Positions 9,684-17,500 of a DNA stretch of 17,500 nucleotides are shown here, piece by piece; the first letter of the stretch is position 1, and every line of letters begins with the position of its first letter. Below the pieces are notes generated by a model. That model was given only the letters and a program-made list of their open reading frames with translations, ran no database searches and was not told the DNA's origin. Source of the DNA: Stramonita haemastoma (Eukaryota > Mollusca > Gastropoda > Neogastropoda > Muricidae); contig CM060329.1 of assembly GCA_030674155.1 (NCBI GenBank), positions 29,907,082 through 29,924,581 on the forward strand, written 5' to 3'. The position numbers and the translations under genes are program-made.

Positions 9684-10369
9684 AGACTTTGAAACGAGAA
9701 AGTGTTTGACCATCTGATGTGGCAGGGTAATCGGAAATTCAACTGTGGAAGTGTCGAATAGGTTGTTGAGGGGATTTCAAATGGTCACCCATCCCTAAAG
9801 TCAGAATGCAGCTACATTAATAGTGGTCATGCAAAACACGGTGGCATAGGCATAATGTCACCACTGTTAGTGAACCTTAGAGCTCTAGCCCAGGAAAGAA
9901 AAATAAAGGTTCCCCAAAGCCGCGAAATGCAGAGAAGCAATGAAAAACATCCACCAAAGAAAGACGGAATCAGGTCAGTTTCATTTTGTATTTTGTTTAT
10001 TTCAGCTATTTTTTTTCTAACATATGATAGTTGTAGTAATAATGACAACAGGTCCAGTGTTACTCAAGGCACATTACAAGGGTATAATCATAAAGACTAC
10101 AGCACTAACAGTTGATGATAACCCAATAATACTAATCAAGTGCTTTGGAAGTAGCACAAAAAGAATGCAAATCCACAAATGTCAAGGTGAGAAATCCACA
10201 CAGGCAGAGGTTCAAAAGTATACATCCATTCATTCACCTATCCCTTAATTTAAAGGATAATGGAATAAGTATTCATGTGATTTTTACATCCTGTCTCTGT
10301 GTGCATGGGGTTTTGTAAATGTTGTCATCCTTTTCCACTGGCAATTTATGGCTTACATGGCTTACTCTT
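9682..10369. other. Unique and repeat-derived sequence without gene
   Basis: Apart from the dispersed repeat at 9790-9903, this stretch has only short open frames of non-coding character and a T-rich run near 10008-10018. Confidence 0.45.
9790..9903 (+). repeat. Dispersed repeat, copy 1
   Basis: Aligns in the same orientation with 14860-14977. Shared blocks include CTAAAGT/CTGAAGT, GCAGCTACATTAAT/ACGGCTACGTTAAT, AAAAC..GGT.GCATA.GCA.AAT.TCACCA and GGAAAGAA. The identity is diverged, roughly 65-75% by eye, with small indels. It probably derives from an unnamed SINE or MITE-like element. Confidence 0.55.
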
Positions 10370-10606
10370 CCGAAAGGAAGAACATGTTTTAACATGTGCA
10401 CAAGATGTTCTGCAGAAGTTCTTACACGGCACCTTGGTTTACTGTCTCATCCAAAAGACTTTTGAGGGAGCAGAGTTGCACTGATGTTATCTCCAGGGGA
10501 AATAATCCCTTTGTATAGGTGTCTCGGTGATGGTTCAAACCTGGGCTCAAACCTGGGTCATCAGATCGTGAGCACAACGCTGTAACCACCAGGCTGTCCC
10601 GTCCCA
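10370..10606 (-). mobile_element. tRNA-derived SINE copy A
   Basis: The minus strand begins with a tRNA-like head (GGTGGTTACAGCG, A-box region, about 10578-10590), then a B-box-like GGTTTGAGCCC (10545-10555) and a second copy GGTTTGAACC (10533-10542). The body that follows has AAAGTCTTTTGGATGAGAC and AACCAAGGTGCCGTG (about 10425-10465). The same head and body, diverged, occur at 14536-14715 on the plus strand and at 5895-6140 on the minus strand. Transcription would be by RNA polymerase III. The 3' limit is approximate. Confidence 0.7.
10532..10555 (-). repeat. 12-bp tandem duplication of the SINE B box
   Basis: Two adjacent 12-mers (GGTTCAAACCTG then GGCTCAAACCTG on the plus strand) differ at one base. 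Each contains a B-box-like core on the minus strand. The other SINE copies in the window have a single B box. Confidence 0.75.
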
Positions 10607-11299
10607 GGACAAGATGCCTGTACATGCAAAGGGAACTAATTCATGCCCGCTTAAAATTAAAATAGGCAGCTTCTGCTATAAGAATAAATGTGTAAACAGA
10701 CAAGAAATCAGAAATTTGACAAGAAAAAAGATCTACATATAAAAAAATTCCCCCCCCAAACAAAATCTGTTTGCACCAAAAATAGGAAATATGTACATTT
10801 AATGGTCAATTAAAAAAACCCCACAGCAACTAATCTTTTCATGTAAAATTACAAACCTTTCTGCAAAGGTATAGAAACAATGAAAAAAGTAACGAAAAGT
10901 AGTATAATAATGCAAATTTCTAATTTTGAGCAGATGAATGAATAAACGGCAGTTTTTTTTTTTAGGTACTTGGTATAATTATGCAGTTTCATAAACTCAT
11001 GGGATCGGCATAATCTCACAAGAGAGAATGACTTATCCACAGAAAAGGTCATTGTCCCATACATGAAGAGGGCTGCCAAACAATTTAGTCCTGTGGTGAT
11101 TTTATAAAGAAAGCAACGGAAATAGCAGCAACAACATCAGAGGTTAACATTTAACAAAAATCACCAGTTACTAGAACTGTGATGTAAGATAACAAGGTGT
11201 GTTGTATTTCAAAAGCTTTGCACAAATAGAGAGCCAGGCCTTACGTGACCTCAGGATGACTAAGCACCAAGAGTAAGCATTGTAAATAAATTAGCTGTC
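10607..11299. other. Unannotated AT-rich stretch
   Basis: Short homopolymers (C8 near 10751, T9 near 10956) and no protein-like frame. It may include the 3' UTR of LINE element 5, but no terminus with tail or hairpin could be placed. Confidence 0.4.
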
Positions 11300-13480
11300 T
11301 ACTGTGTTTTACTGGGTTAAAAGCCCAACATCCTCTGATACTGGACAACACAACACAAAATGCACATCCTCCTCCAGTGATTGCTAAAATAATGGGCACA
11401 ACAACTTATAATCATCTGCATTGTGCTTTATGTATTTGAATTTATGAACAATTATGTCTGATACACAAAGTCTAAATTTATACATGATTTTTACAATTCT
11501 ACATCCATATCAAAATTTCAGTAAGGTTTGACATCCTGTGAACTTAAGAATTGTCTAAACATTCGATATATCTCACTGTTTGCATATGATTACTTTACTG
11601 CTTCCATTAGCAGTCAATTAATTTCTGTCTAAATACATAAATATACTCTATACAAATTTTGACACCTTGATTGAATTAAACAAATCCCAAACCAAGTTCT
11701 TATGAACAGATGTGTATTTGTGTAGCCCAGCTGTTTTCACTTTATCATCTAAATCATAAAGCATCATCTAAAACTGAAAAAGGTAGTCTGCTCCCAATAA
11801 TATGCAGAATATGAAACCAATTTCTAATCCATCTAACAGCAGAATTAACAAAGATAGTATATACATTAGTTTAACTATAAACAAGATCATTAGGTGTACA
11901 TACATCTAAGCAAAGAAACTGTTTTATTGCAAAAATGTTCAATGACTCACAATGCGCTACAGCAGCATCCAAACCCCAGAGATCAGGATCACATAACACA
12001 GTGGATTGTATTTGTGTATCAAACATCTTAAGAAGCAAGTCAGTGGATCATTATTCTGCAATAGTAATTTATTTTTTCAAAGAAAACAAGCTTCGTTTAA
12101 CTCGCATGCCATACCTTTACATGAGTTGTGAAAACTAAGTTGTATTGAGAAAAAAATTCTAAGTGCATTAATACAATAATCACAGGCTCCACTTTTCCAC
12201 GACAGCTCCTTTTCTAAATACAGAGATATCACTTTTTTCCGATTAACCTTAAGATCTAGTGCTGTTGCAGCACTGCACAAGCTATATAACTGCTTTTGTA
12301 AGTCTACTACTTTTCAAATATCAGGTAACATCATCAGCATGAAGGAGAATAAACATTTCCGTAAAATGCTGGGAGAAAGTGGCACCATGTTTACCGTTGT
12401 TGATGACTTCTTTGCCCAACTCATTAATTACAACAGGAGACAACAAAGGACTACATAATCTCCCTGTTTAACACCAGAAGTACTGCTTATTCATGCCAGT
12501 CAGCTTAGCTCTGCATCTAGTTCTGCTTTGGGCATTCTGATGCATGGATCTCAAACACAGTCATAATATACCCATCTTGCCATTTTTCAGGACACTACAC
12601 TATAGCAATTTTTTTATTAACAAATCAAATGCTTTTTCAAAATCAATAAATGTGACATAAAAGTTATGTTATGAGTAAACTGATTCTGTACAAATGCAAA
12701 CAGAGTAAGCATATTACTATAATGGAGTGTATCTGCTTGGTGTTTGCCTGTAATAATTAGATTTTTCATGATCCATTCCTGCAACCTATCATTAATGGAA
12801 AATACTGTACAACTCACTGCTTATGTCATTATAAAAATTGTCTGTAATTATTAAGGTTATCAACATACCCCTTTTTCTCTTACGATAGAGTTATAAGTCA
12901 GTCCAGTTATTCTTCCACTTTCAGCCATTCTCCAATAATTTGATCAATGCCAGTTGCTGTATTGTATGTTAGTTTTCTAAGCACCAAAACAATTAATTTT
13001 TAGCTTTTGGACGATCAAGATAATTCTGTTTCTTCATTGGCGTCAATAGTCTTCATGAAATTTTCTGATGAGTCTTTCTTCAAAAGGGTTTTGAAATGTT
13101 GAAACCATTTGTCAACTGATAAACTGTTCTTTCGCCGACTTTTCTGAATGAAGCCTTCTAACACTTTTCCAAACTGGATTTGAGAAGTGATTGAAGCCAT
13201 AATATCTGAAACGAAAGTCTTATCAGTCTTCTTTTTTCATTCAAGTATGCATCTATATTCCCTCTACTGAGGCAGAATAGGATTTTGTCTTCATTCTTTA
13301 GAGTTTTCAACGCGCTTCAATAGTTTTTGAGCCTACGCTTTATACTCTTCATCTTATACCTTCATTCCAAACCATGAATCATTTGATAACCTTTAGAGGT
13401 TTGTACCTGTTTCTTTATACATCCAGCTCTGGATTTCGTGAAATCATTGAACAAATCTAAGCATAAGTAATGTTGCTCAT
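11300..13480 (-). pseudogene. LINE element 5: heavily decayed ORF2
   Basis: Reading right to left in shifting frames: a linker before the reverse transcriptase (NDFTKSRAGCIKKQ near 13450; WFQHFKTLLKKD near 13100; TATGIDQIIGEWLK near 12940). Then NDRLQEW and a TLFAFVQN segment, motif A as FIDFEKAFD (12622-12654), motif B GVKQGD (12460-12475), the catalytic motif as HADDV (12328-12341), motif D LDLKVNRKKV (near 12255), the C-terminal block (CTPNDLVY, RLPFSVL, NQGVK, FRQKLID, about 11600-11870), and a zinc-knuckle remnant EEDVHFVLCCPV (about 11338-11375). Stops and frameshifts are frequent, and the catalytic box is preceded by His instead of Tyr or Phe. Its order matches the ORF2 of element 1. 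It is much older than element 4. Confidence 0.75.
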
Positions 13481-14084
13481 CAATTATCTGTAGAGCACCC
13501 AATATTTTTATTCATGTATACTATATATATACATATATACACACATTTATTTATTATATTTTTTTACAGAACAGTCTTTACAAATTTACAGTTTTTCATC
13601 CTATACAAACTTTTACACAACTGATCGCTCCAGTTATGGCTTTATGCTATATATAATACATCAATATGTATTTAACAGGTAGGCAGCAAGAATCAGAATG
13701 CCTGATAACAAATAACAAGCGTAAAACAGAGAAAAAATTATGGAATCTGAAAAGTAATCATTAACGCTACATCCTCAATCAGAAATGTACGTACAGAGTC
13801 CTTGCTAGTCGTCATTGCATACGCCATTCAGAATTTGTAAAGCAGACCACATATTCAATGACACACTATAATTATCTGTAGTAGAATTTCCAGAATGATG
13901 ATTACTTCTAAAAAAACATGACACTACTTTGAAATCTAGAGTAGGATTTCCAGGAACAAGTCCATAAAATCTATTTGCAGGTCCACACACAAGTTACATG
14001 CGATTCTGCTTAGTACATTAAAACACTGTGTTAACATAACATCTTCTGCATCACCAAAACATATAACATTTGTCAGAAAATGGA
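13481..14084. other. AT-rich stretch, no supported gene
   Basis: Contains TA/TAC-rich simple sequence near 13520-13560. Two short minus-strand frames (13805-13990, 13936-14154) are open but not recognisable and overlap in different frames. Confidence 0.4.
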
Positions 14085-14320
14085 GAAGTTGCCATCTTGG
14101 GGTCACCAAACCGACGACGTCACTATGTTCGTGGATCAGAGCACAAACACACACATGTCGGCATGTTCACTGGTAGTGGTAGTAAAGGTTGTGGTGAGGT
14201 AAGGAGCATTCAGGGTGTTAGGTGTTGGCGTAGACACTCATCTCATGCACCCGAGTTTGCGCGACCTCGTAACAGTAGCGATATTGCTTCTGCCCACACA
14301 TTACCATACCGGCTAGGTAA
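14085..14320 (-). promoter_or_regulatory. CpG-containing promoter-like patch (possible)
   Basis: About a dozen CpGs in a CpG-poor region. On the minus strand there is a YY1-type CCAAGATGGC (14091-14100) and a near-CRE TGACGTCG (14115-14122). The YY1-type site overlaps an ATG opening a 14-codon frame, MATSPFSDKCYMFW, then TGA. No convincing splice donor follows. It may be a 5' gene end or a chance cluster. Confidence 0.25.
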
Positions 14321-14535
14321 TTAAACAGCAACAGGAGAAACCTATAGCAAAACAGTAAAAACCAAGTCCAACAACAAAACCAAATAATCAGAAACAGCGA
14401 GAAGCGATCACAAGCAACAATAACAACTTGACAACAACAACATCAATAGCAAGACTGATCCAGAAACTGAACAAATAAGCAATGATATAATTCTGTCTTC
14501 ATCTTTTGCAATCATTAATACAACAACAAGCGGAG
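14321..14535. other. CAA/AAC-rich unannotated stretch
   Basis: Rich in CAACAA and AACAG words. No gene, box or tail was recognised. Confidence 0.4.
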
Positions 14536-14715
14536 TTCACCATAGCAGTGGTCAGACCGTTGAGGTTGTGATCTGACGGCCCAGGATCGAGCCACCCCCA
14601 GGCACCCGTTTAAGGGAATTTTTCTCTTGGATTTAACAATCAGTACCAACTCCTTTCCTACCTTCGAAAGTCATTCGGATGAGACTATATGCCAAGGCCG
14701 CATGCGCGAACGCAT
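14536..14715 (+). mobile_element. tRNA-derived SINE copy B
   Basis: The plus strand carries TAGCAGTGGTCAGACCGTTG (A-box region, 14543-14562), GTGATCTGACGGCCC, and the B-box-like GGATCGAGCC (14584-14593). The body has GAAAGTCATTCGGATGAGAC (14666-14685) and GCCAAGGCCGC. It aligns along its length with the reverse complement of copy A (10370-10606), so the family lies here in both orientations. The 3' limit is uncertain. Confidence 0.65.
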
Positions 14716-14859
14716 AGGGAACATGTTGCGCATATGTTAGAACCTGTTAGCACATACTAGAACTTGGCTTTCCAGAAGAGTAGAACATTGCGTGCTGGTA
14801 GGATCAGAACGGGTGACAAAATTTAAAAAACGCATGCACACTAGTTCATGTTTAAACAT

Positions 14860-14977
14860 CACTCCTGAAGTAAAAAATACGGCTACGTTAATGACGGGAA
14901 GAAAACGGTCGCATATGCAAAATCTCACCATTGGTGAATCTCTGAACTCTGTTCAGAGAATGGGAAAGAACCGACAA
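14860..14977 (+). repeat. Dispersed repeat, copy 2
   Basis: Partner of 9790-9903 in the same orientation. It begins CACTCCTGAAGTAAA and includes GGCTACGTTAATGACGGG and CTCACCATTGGTGAA, ending near GGGAAAGAAC. It lies about 145 bp after SINE copy B. Confidence 0.55.
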
Positions 14978-15074
14978 CAAACAACACCAACAACACCACC
15001 AACACCCCCGCAGCAGTTTCTCTCTCCTCTCTTTGTGCCTTTCTTCTCTTGGATGCATACCTGACATCTAAACC

Positions 15075-15425
15075 TCTCCTGGTTTGAACTGTGCAACAGG
15101 TCTGCCTGCTGGCCTAAGCCAAACATTCCAGCTTTAATGCGGCGCATAATTCGCGCAGGGTGCATCCTGGGTATGATAGTGTTTTGTGACCCACTAAGGC
15201 TGACATGTATCATGGGATCTTTAACGTGCATTGATTATTTTTGCAGGAGTATATACACAAAGGAATCAACGCACTGGTAGGTCAGTACTTTGTCAATCTG
15301 GGATTTGGTTAAAAAAAAGTCCACCCTTAATTCACCAAACGTCATTGCCAAGATTCGGACTGACGACTTCATAGACACACAGGATTGAAGTCAAGTGGTC
15401 CTAACCACTCAGCTTAATATCCGTC
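15075..15425 (-). mobile_element. tRNA-derived SINE D (different body)
   Basis: The minus strand opens with AAGCTGAGTGGTTAGGACC (A-box region, about 15397-15415), and the B-box-like GTCCGAATCTTGG follows (15349-15361). The long body has CTACCAGTGCGTTGATTCC and GCACGTTAAAGATCCCATGA (about 15213-15232), which differs from the body of SINEs A-C. Its left limit near 15075 is an estimate. Strong box matches make this the best-preserved tRNA head in the window. Confidence 0.65.
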
Positions 15426-15607
15426 AGCTGGAAGTACAAAAAATCCAACCTACAATAACATGATTTTTTTTTAATGTCAATTTTTCGTCTTTCATCTTTT
15501 CCCTGTTGAAGTTATAAAGTATATACAATAGCAAAACTGAGATGATGACACTACAGCATACACTTCCCTCTCTTGCCTCCACAAACTCACAAAGAAATAG
15601 GCAGCTC
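15426..15607. other. Short unannotated stretch
   Basis: Left flank of the (GA)n/(GACA)n tract. No coding or retroelement signal. If the minus-strand exon at 15825-15875 is real, this is intronic. Confidence 0.35.
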
Positions 15608-15792
<185 letters not shown>

Positions 15793-15824
15793 AGAGTCCA
15801 AAAGAGACCCACGCACACACTTAC

Positions 15825-15875
15825 CGATGACGTCACAGCCGCGGGCATGACAGTCTGCACGTGTCGCACTGCCAT
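15825..15875 (-). CDS. Possible first coding exon (17 codons, minus strand)
   Basis: The ATG at 15873-15875 opens MAVRHVQTVMPAAVTSS, and exactly at a codon boundary follows GTAAGTGTG (15819-15824 and on), a consensus splice donor. The exon lies in a CpG-rich patch with promoter motifs directly upstream. No later exon could be identified to the left, where SINE and microsatellite sequence would be intronic. The product is unknown. A longer upstream ATG (about 15934-15936) opens a different 34-codon frame, which could act as an upstream ORF or be the true start. Confidence 0.35.
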
Positions 15876-15936
15876 GAAGACGTCAACTTCCTGTCATACG
15901 TCACGCGAGTAGTGACGTCATACAGCGCAGCGAACA
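15825..15936 (-). promoter_or_regulatory. CpG-rich promoter-like cluster: CRE, ETS, E-box
   Basis: Thirteen CpGs in about 115 bp of an otherwise AT-rich region. Two perfect CRE palindromes TGACGTCA (15828-15835, 15913-15920), two CRE half-sites ACGTCA (15880-15885, 15898-15903), an E-box CACGTG (15858-15863), and on the minus strand an ETS-type ACAGGAAGT (about 15886-15894). CRE, ETS and E-box motifs together with high CpG density mark broad animal promoters. The minus direction is favoured by the splice donor at 15819-15824. A bidirectional promoter is possible. Confidence 0.55.
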
Positions 15937-16678
15937 TGCCACTCTTGGTGACACCATCACTGTAAAGAATCCACAGAAACAAGCTTGTTAGAAACAACCT
16001 CAGAAAGAAACAACACCTTCACACCCCCCTCCCCCCAATAAAAAGGAAAAACAGAGGAAAAAATAAAAGAAAAGAAAAACAAGTCAGCAAGGGCTACATT
16101 GAAAACAGCATTGGAGACAACAAAAACTATAAAAAAAAAGAGAAAAGGACTACAACAGTGACGTTTACAAGAACTAAACAAAACTCAATATGTGACGCTC
16201 CACCACATAGTGAGGATATTGCACCTGAGGTCAATTTTTAGTTATTGACATGTTATTATTTGCAATGAAATGTCTATACAAAACAAAAAGCAGATTGAAA
16301 ATCGGACAATTTTATCAAAAGTTTTTACAACTTGAAATGATAGACTGCAGGAAATGACAAATGAAAAACTGACAAGTTTAGCATCCTAATAATTATGTGG
16401 TGAGAAAGAAGGCTTGGGTATTTTAAAAAACACGTTTAAAGGCAAGAGACAACAAAATTATGCCTTGATATTTCACTACATGGTAGAGTAATGGCTATAG
16501 CTGTATAATGAATCAAAATCTCAAAATCGACAACTTGACCCCCACCTTCCTTTAATGGCTCCTAGCGAAAAAGTGGGTGAGGTGCTAAGCGACTCATTTC
16601 GTGGTAGAGCGTCACATATAGCAAACACAATAAGGAAGACAAAGACACACGAAGTAGACAGTACCCATTATAACAAAA
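15937..16678. other. AT-rich stretch without supported gene
   Basis: A-rich and purine-rich segments (about 16010-16140), no conserved frame, no repeat that I recognise. If the promoter at 15825-15936 is bidirectional, part could be a plus-strand 5' region. Confidence 0.35.
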
Positions 16679-16877
16679 TCAACGACAAAAAGACAGAAAC
16701 CTCTCCCGTGGGGATGTCGGGGGTCTGTCAGTATAAATAGCATCCCCACCTTCTGGAAAATCTGTGTTAGGAATTCCCTCTCTTCTACTCCTCTCTTTAA
16801 TTCTGCCTTGTAACTTTCTTTCTGTCACCTTCTTCTTGAATGTTTTCTGCCTTCTTGGTCCATTTCCTGCCTTTTTT
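16679..16877 (-). CDS. Possible C-terminal exon, basic protein (doubtful)
   Basis: On the minus strand a pyrimidine-rich acceptor (TCTTTCATGTCTTTGTAG, ending at 16878) precedes an open frame of about 65 codons. It is rich in Lys and Arg (RRQKTFKKKVTERK) and then GDAIYTDRPPTSPRER, ending at TGA 16679-16681. Upstream, GTAAGAG at about 16906-16912 could be a donor, but the implied intron would be only 35 nt and splicing would change the frame. No family is recognised. It could equally be a chance open frame. Confidence 0.2.
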
Positions 16878-17082
16878 CTACAAAGACATGAAAGATAAAA
16901 ACTCACTCTTACGCGAAGTTGGATGCGCTGGCCTGACTTGTTAGGGCATAACAGCAGTGCAACGCATTTTCGCTTACATGGCATCAGCATTATTTGCTGT
17001 CTGAGCGTCCGATGACAAATAAGAAAGAGACAACAAACCTTAACGCCAGTAACAACGATAACAATAAGAACAAAAACGACAA

Positions 17083-17083
<1 letters not shown>

Positions 17084-17113
<30 letters not shown>

Positions 17114-17142
17114 CAGCAGCAACAGCAGCAGCAGCAGCAGCA

Positions 17143-17177
<35 letters not shown>

Positions 17178-17211
17178 CAGCAGCAGCAGCAACAGCAGCA
17201 GCAGCAGGAGC
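17084..17211 (+). repeat. Interrupted (AGC)n trinucleotide tract
   Basis: CAG/AGC repeats with CAACAG, CACAG and CACAAC interruptions that shift the frame, so translation gives runs of Ala, Gln and Ser in turn (or Leu, Cys on the other strand). The frame changes argue against a selected polyglutamine tract. Confidence 0.9.
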
Positions 17212-17500
17212 AAAGACAACATTGATAGAGAAGACAATGAAATAACATTACAACAATAATGAGATAAAAATAATTTTGAAAGTAAACACAACATTGCAAC
17301 ACTGAAAAGGACACAGCAACATTTTGATTTTGACTTGAGTCCTCCTTTAACTCCCACAGCCAACATAGTTCTTCACTGAATTGTTCAAGCTAACACCCCA
17401 GAGGATATAACATTAACATGTAGCTGTCATTCAAAAGTACTCCCCACCAAAAAATAACAACAAAAAACCAAAACAACAACAGCAAAAACAACTAAAGCCC
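17212..17500. other. Unannotated window end
   Basis: AT-rich, CAA-rich toward the end (17455-17490). No gene or repeat family recognised. Confidence 0.35.

Noticed and set aside
10024..10484. Short plus-strand open frames before SINE A
   Set aside because: Low coding character. The second overlaps the antisense of the SINE body.
13805..14154. Two overlapping minus-strand open frames as exons of a gene
   Set aside because: They are in different frames, one is continuous upstream only through three stops, there are no clear splice sites and no recognised family. This is no better than chance.
14070..14324. Plus-strand frame with GAG|GTAAGG donor at about 14199
   Set aside because: No ATG (the frame opens at TTG), it is antisense to the promoter-like motifs, and the composition is not distinctive.
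16994..17245. Polyalanine/polyglutamine/polyserine protein
   Set aside because: The runs change residue because the (AGC)n tract is interrupted by non-triplet changes. The frame is open only because the repeat has no stops.

Overview
The window looks like nuclear DNA of an invertebrate, most likely a gastropod mollusc. The AT-rich background, long (GA)n, (GT)n, (TATG)n, (GACA)n and (AGC)n microsatellites, degraded non-LTR retrotransposons (LINEs) and tRNA-derived SINE remnants all fit this. The taxon is inferred from the look of the repeats, not from a marker gene. No complete host protein-coding gene can be defended. No rRNA gene, tRNA gene or CRISPR array was seen.

Layout. Positions 1 to about 4060 are a head-to-tail chain of three minus-strand LINE-type elements. 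Element 1 is a broken ORF2 with reverse-transcriptase motifs and a C-terminal zinc knuckle. Element 2 carries a broken ORF1-like gene and no ORF2. Element 3 is a short 3' end. They are separated by (GA)n tracts, so on the element strand each 3' end runs straight into (TC)n. A 372-bp (TAC)n-tailed insertion with a 10-bp target-site duplication interrupts element 1. Positions 4070-5880 are almost all microsatellite. A SINE remnant lies at 5895-6140. Positions 6754-9681 hold element 4, again enclosed by two (GA)n tracts. It carries the only long intact coding region, a LINE ORF1 protein with a coiled coil and an L1-type RNA-binding region. Its N-terminal part is a hydrophobic segment followed by a canonical 2A ribosome-skipping motif ending NPGP. 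No ORF2 follows it. Positions 10370-10606 are a SINE. Positions 11300-13480 are a heavily decayed LINE ORF2, element 5. Positions 14085-15425 hold a CpG-containing promoter-like patch, two more SINE remnants and a second dispersed repeat. Positions 15608-15790 are a (GA)n/(GACA)n tract. Next to it, 15825-15936 is a compact CpG-rich patch with two perfect CRE palindromes, two CRE half-sites, an E-box and an ETS site, read here as a minus-strand promoter with a small first coding exon ending at a consensus splice donor. The last kilobase has a doubtful basic exon and an (AGC)n tract.

The main result is the combination of a 2A-bearing, ORF1-only LINE with several LINE-type elements sitting inside (TC)n microsatellites in one fixed orientation. 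This suggests microsatellite-targeted insertion.
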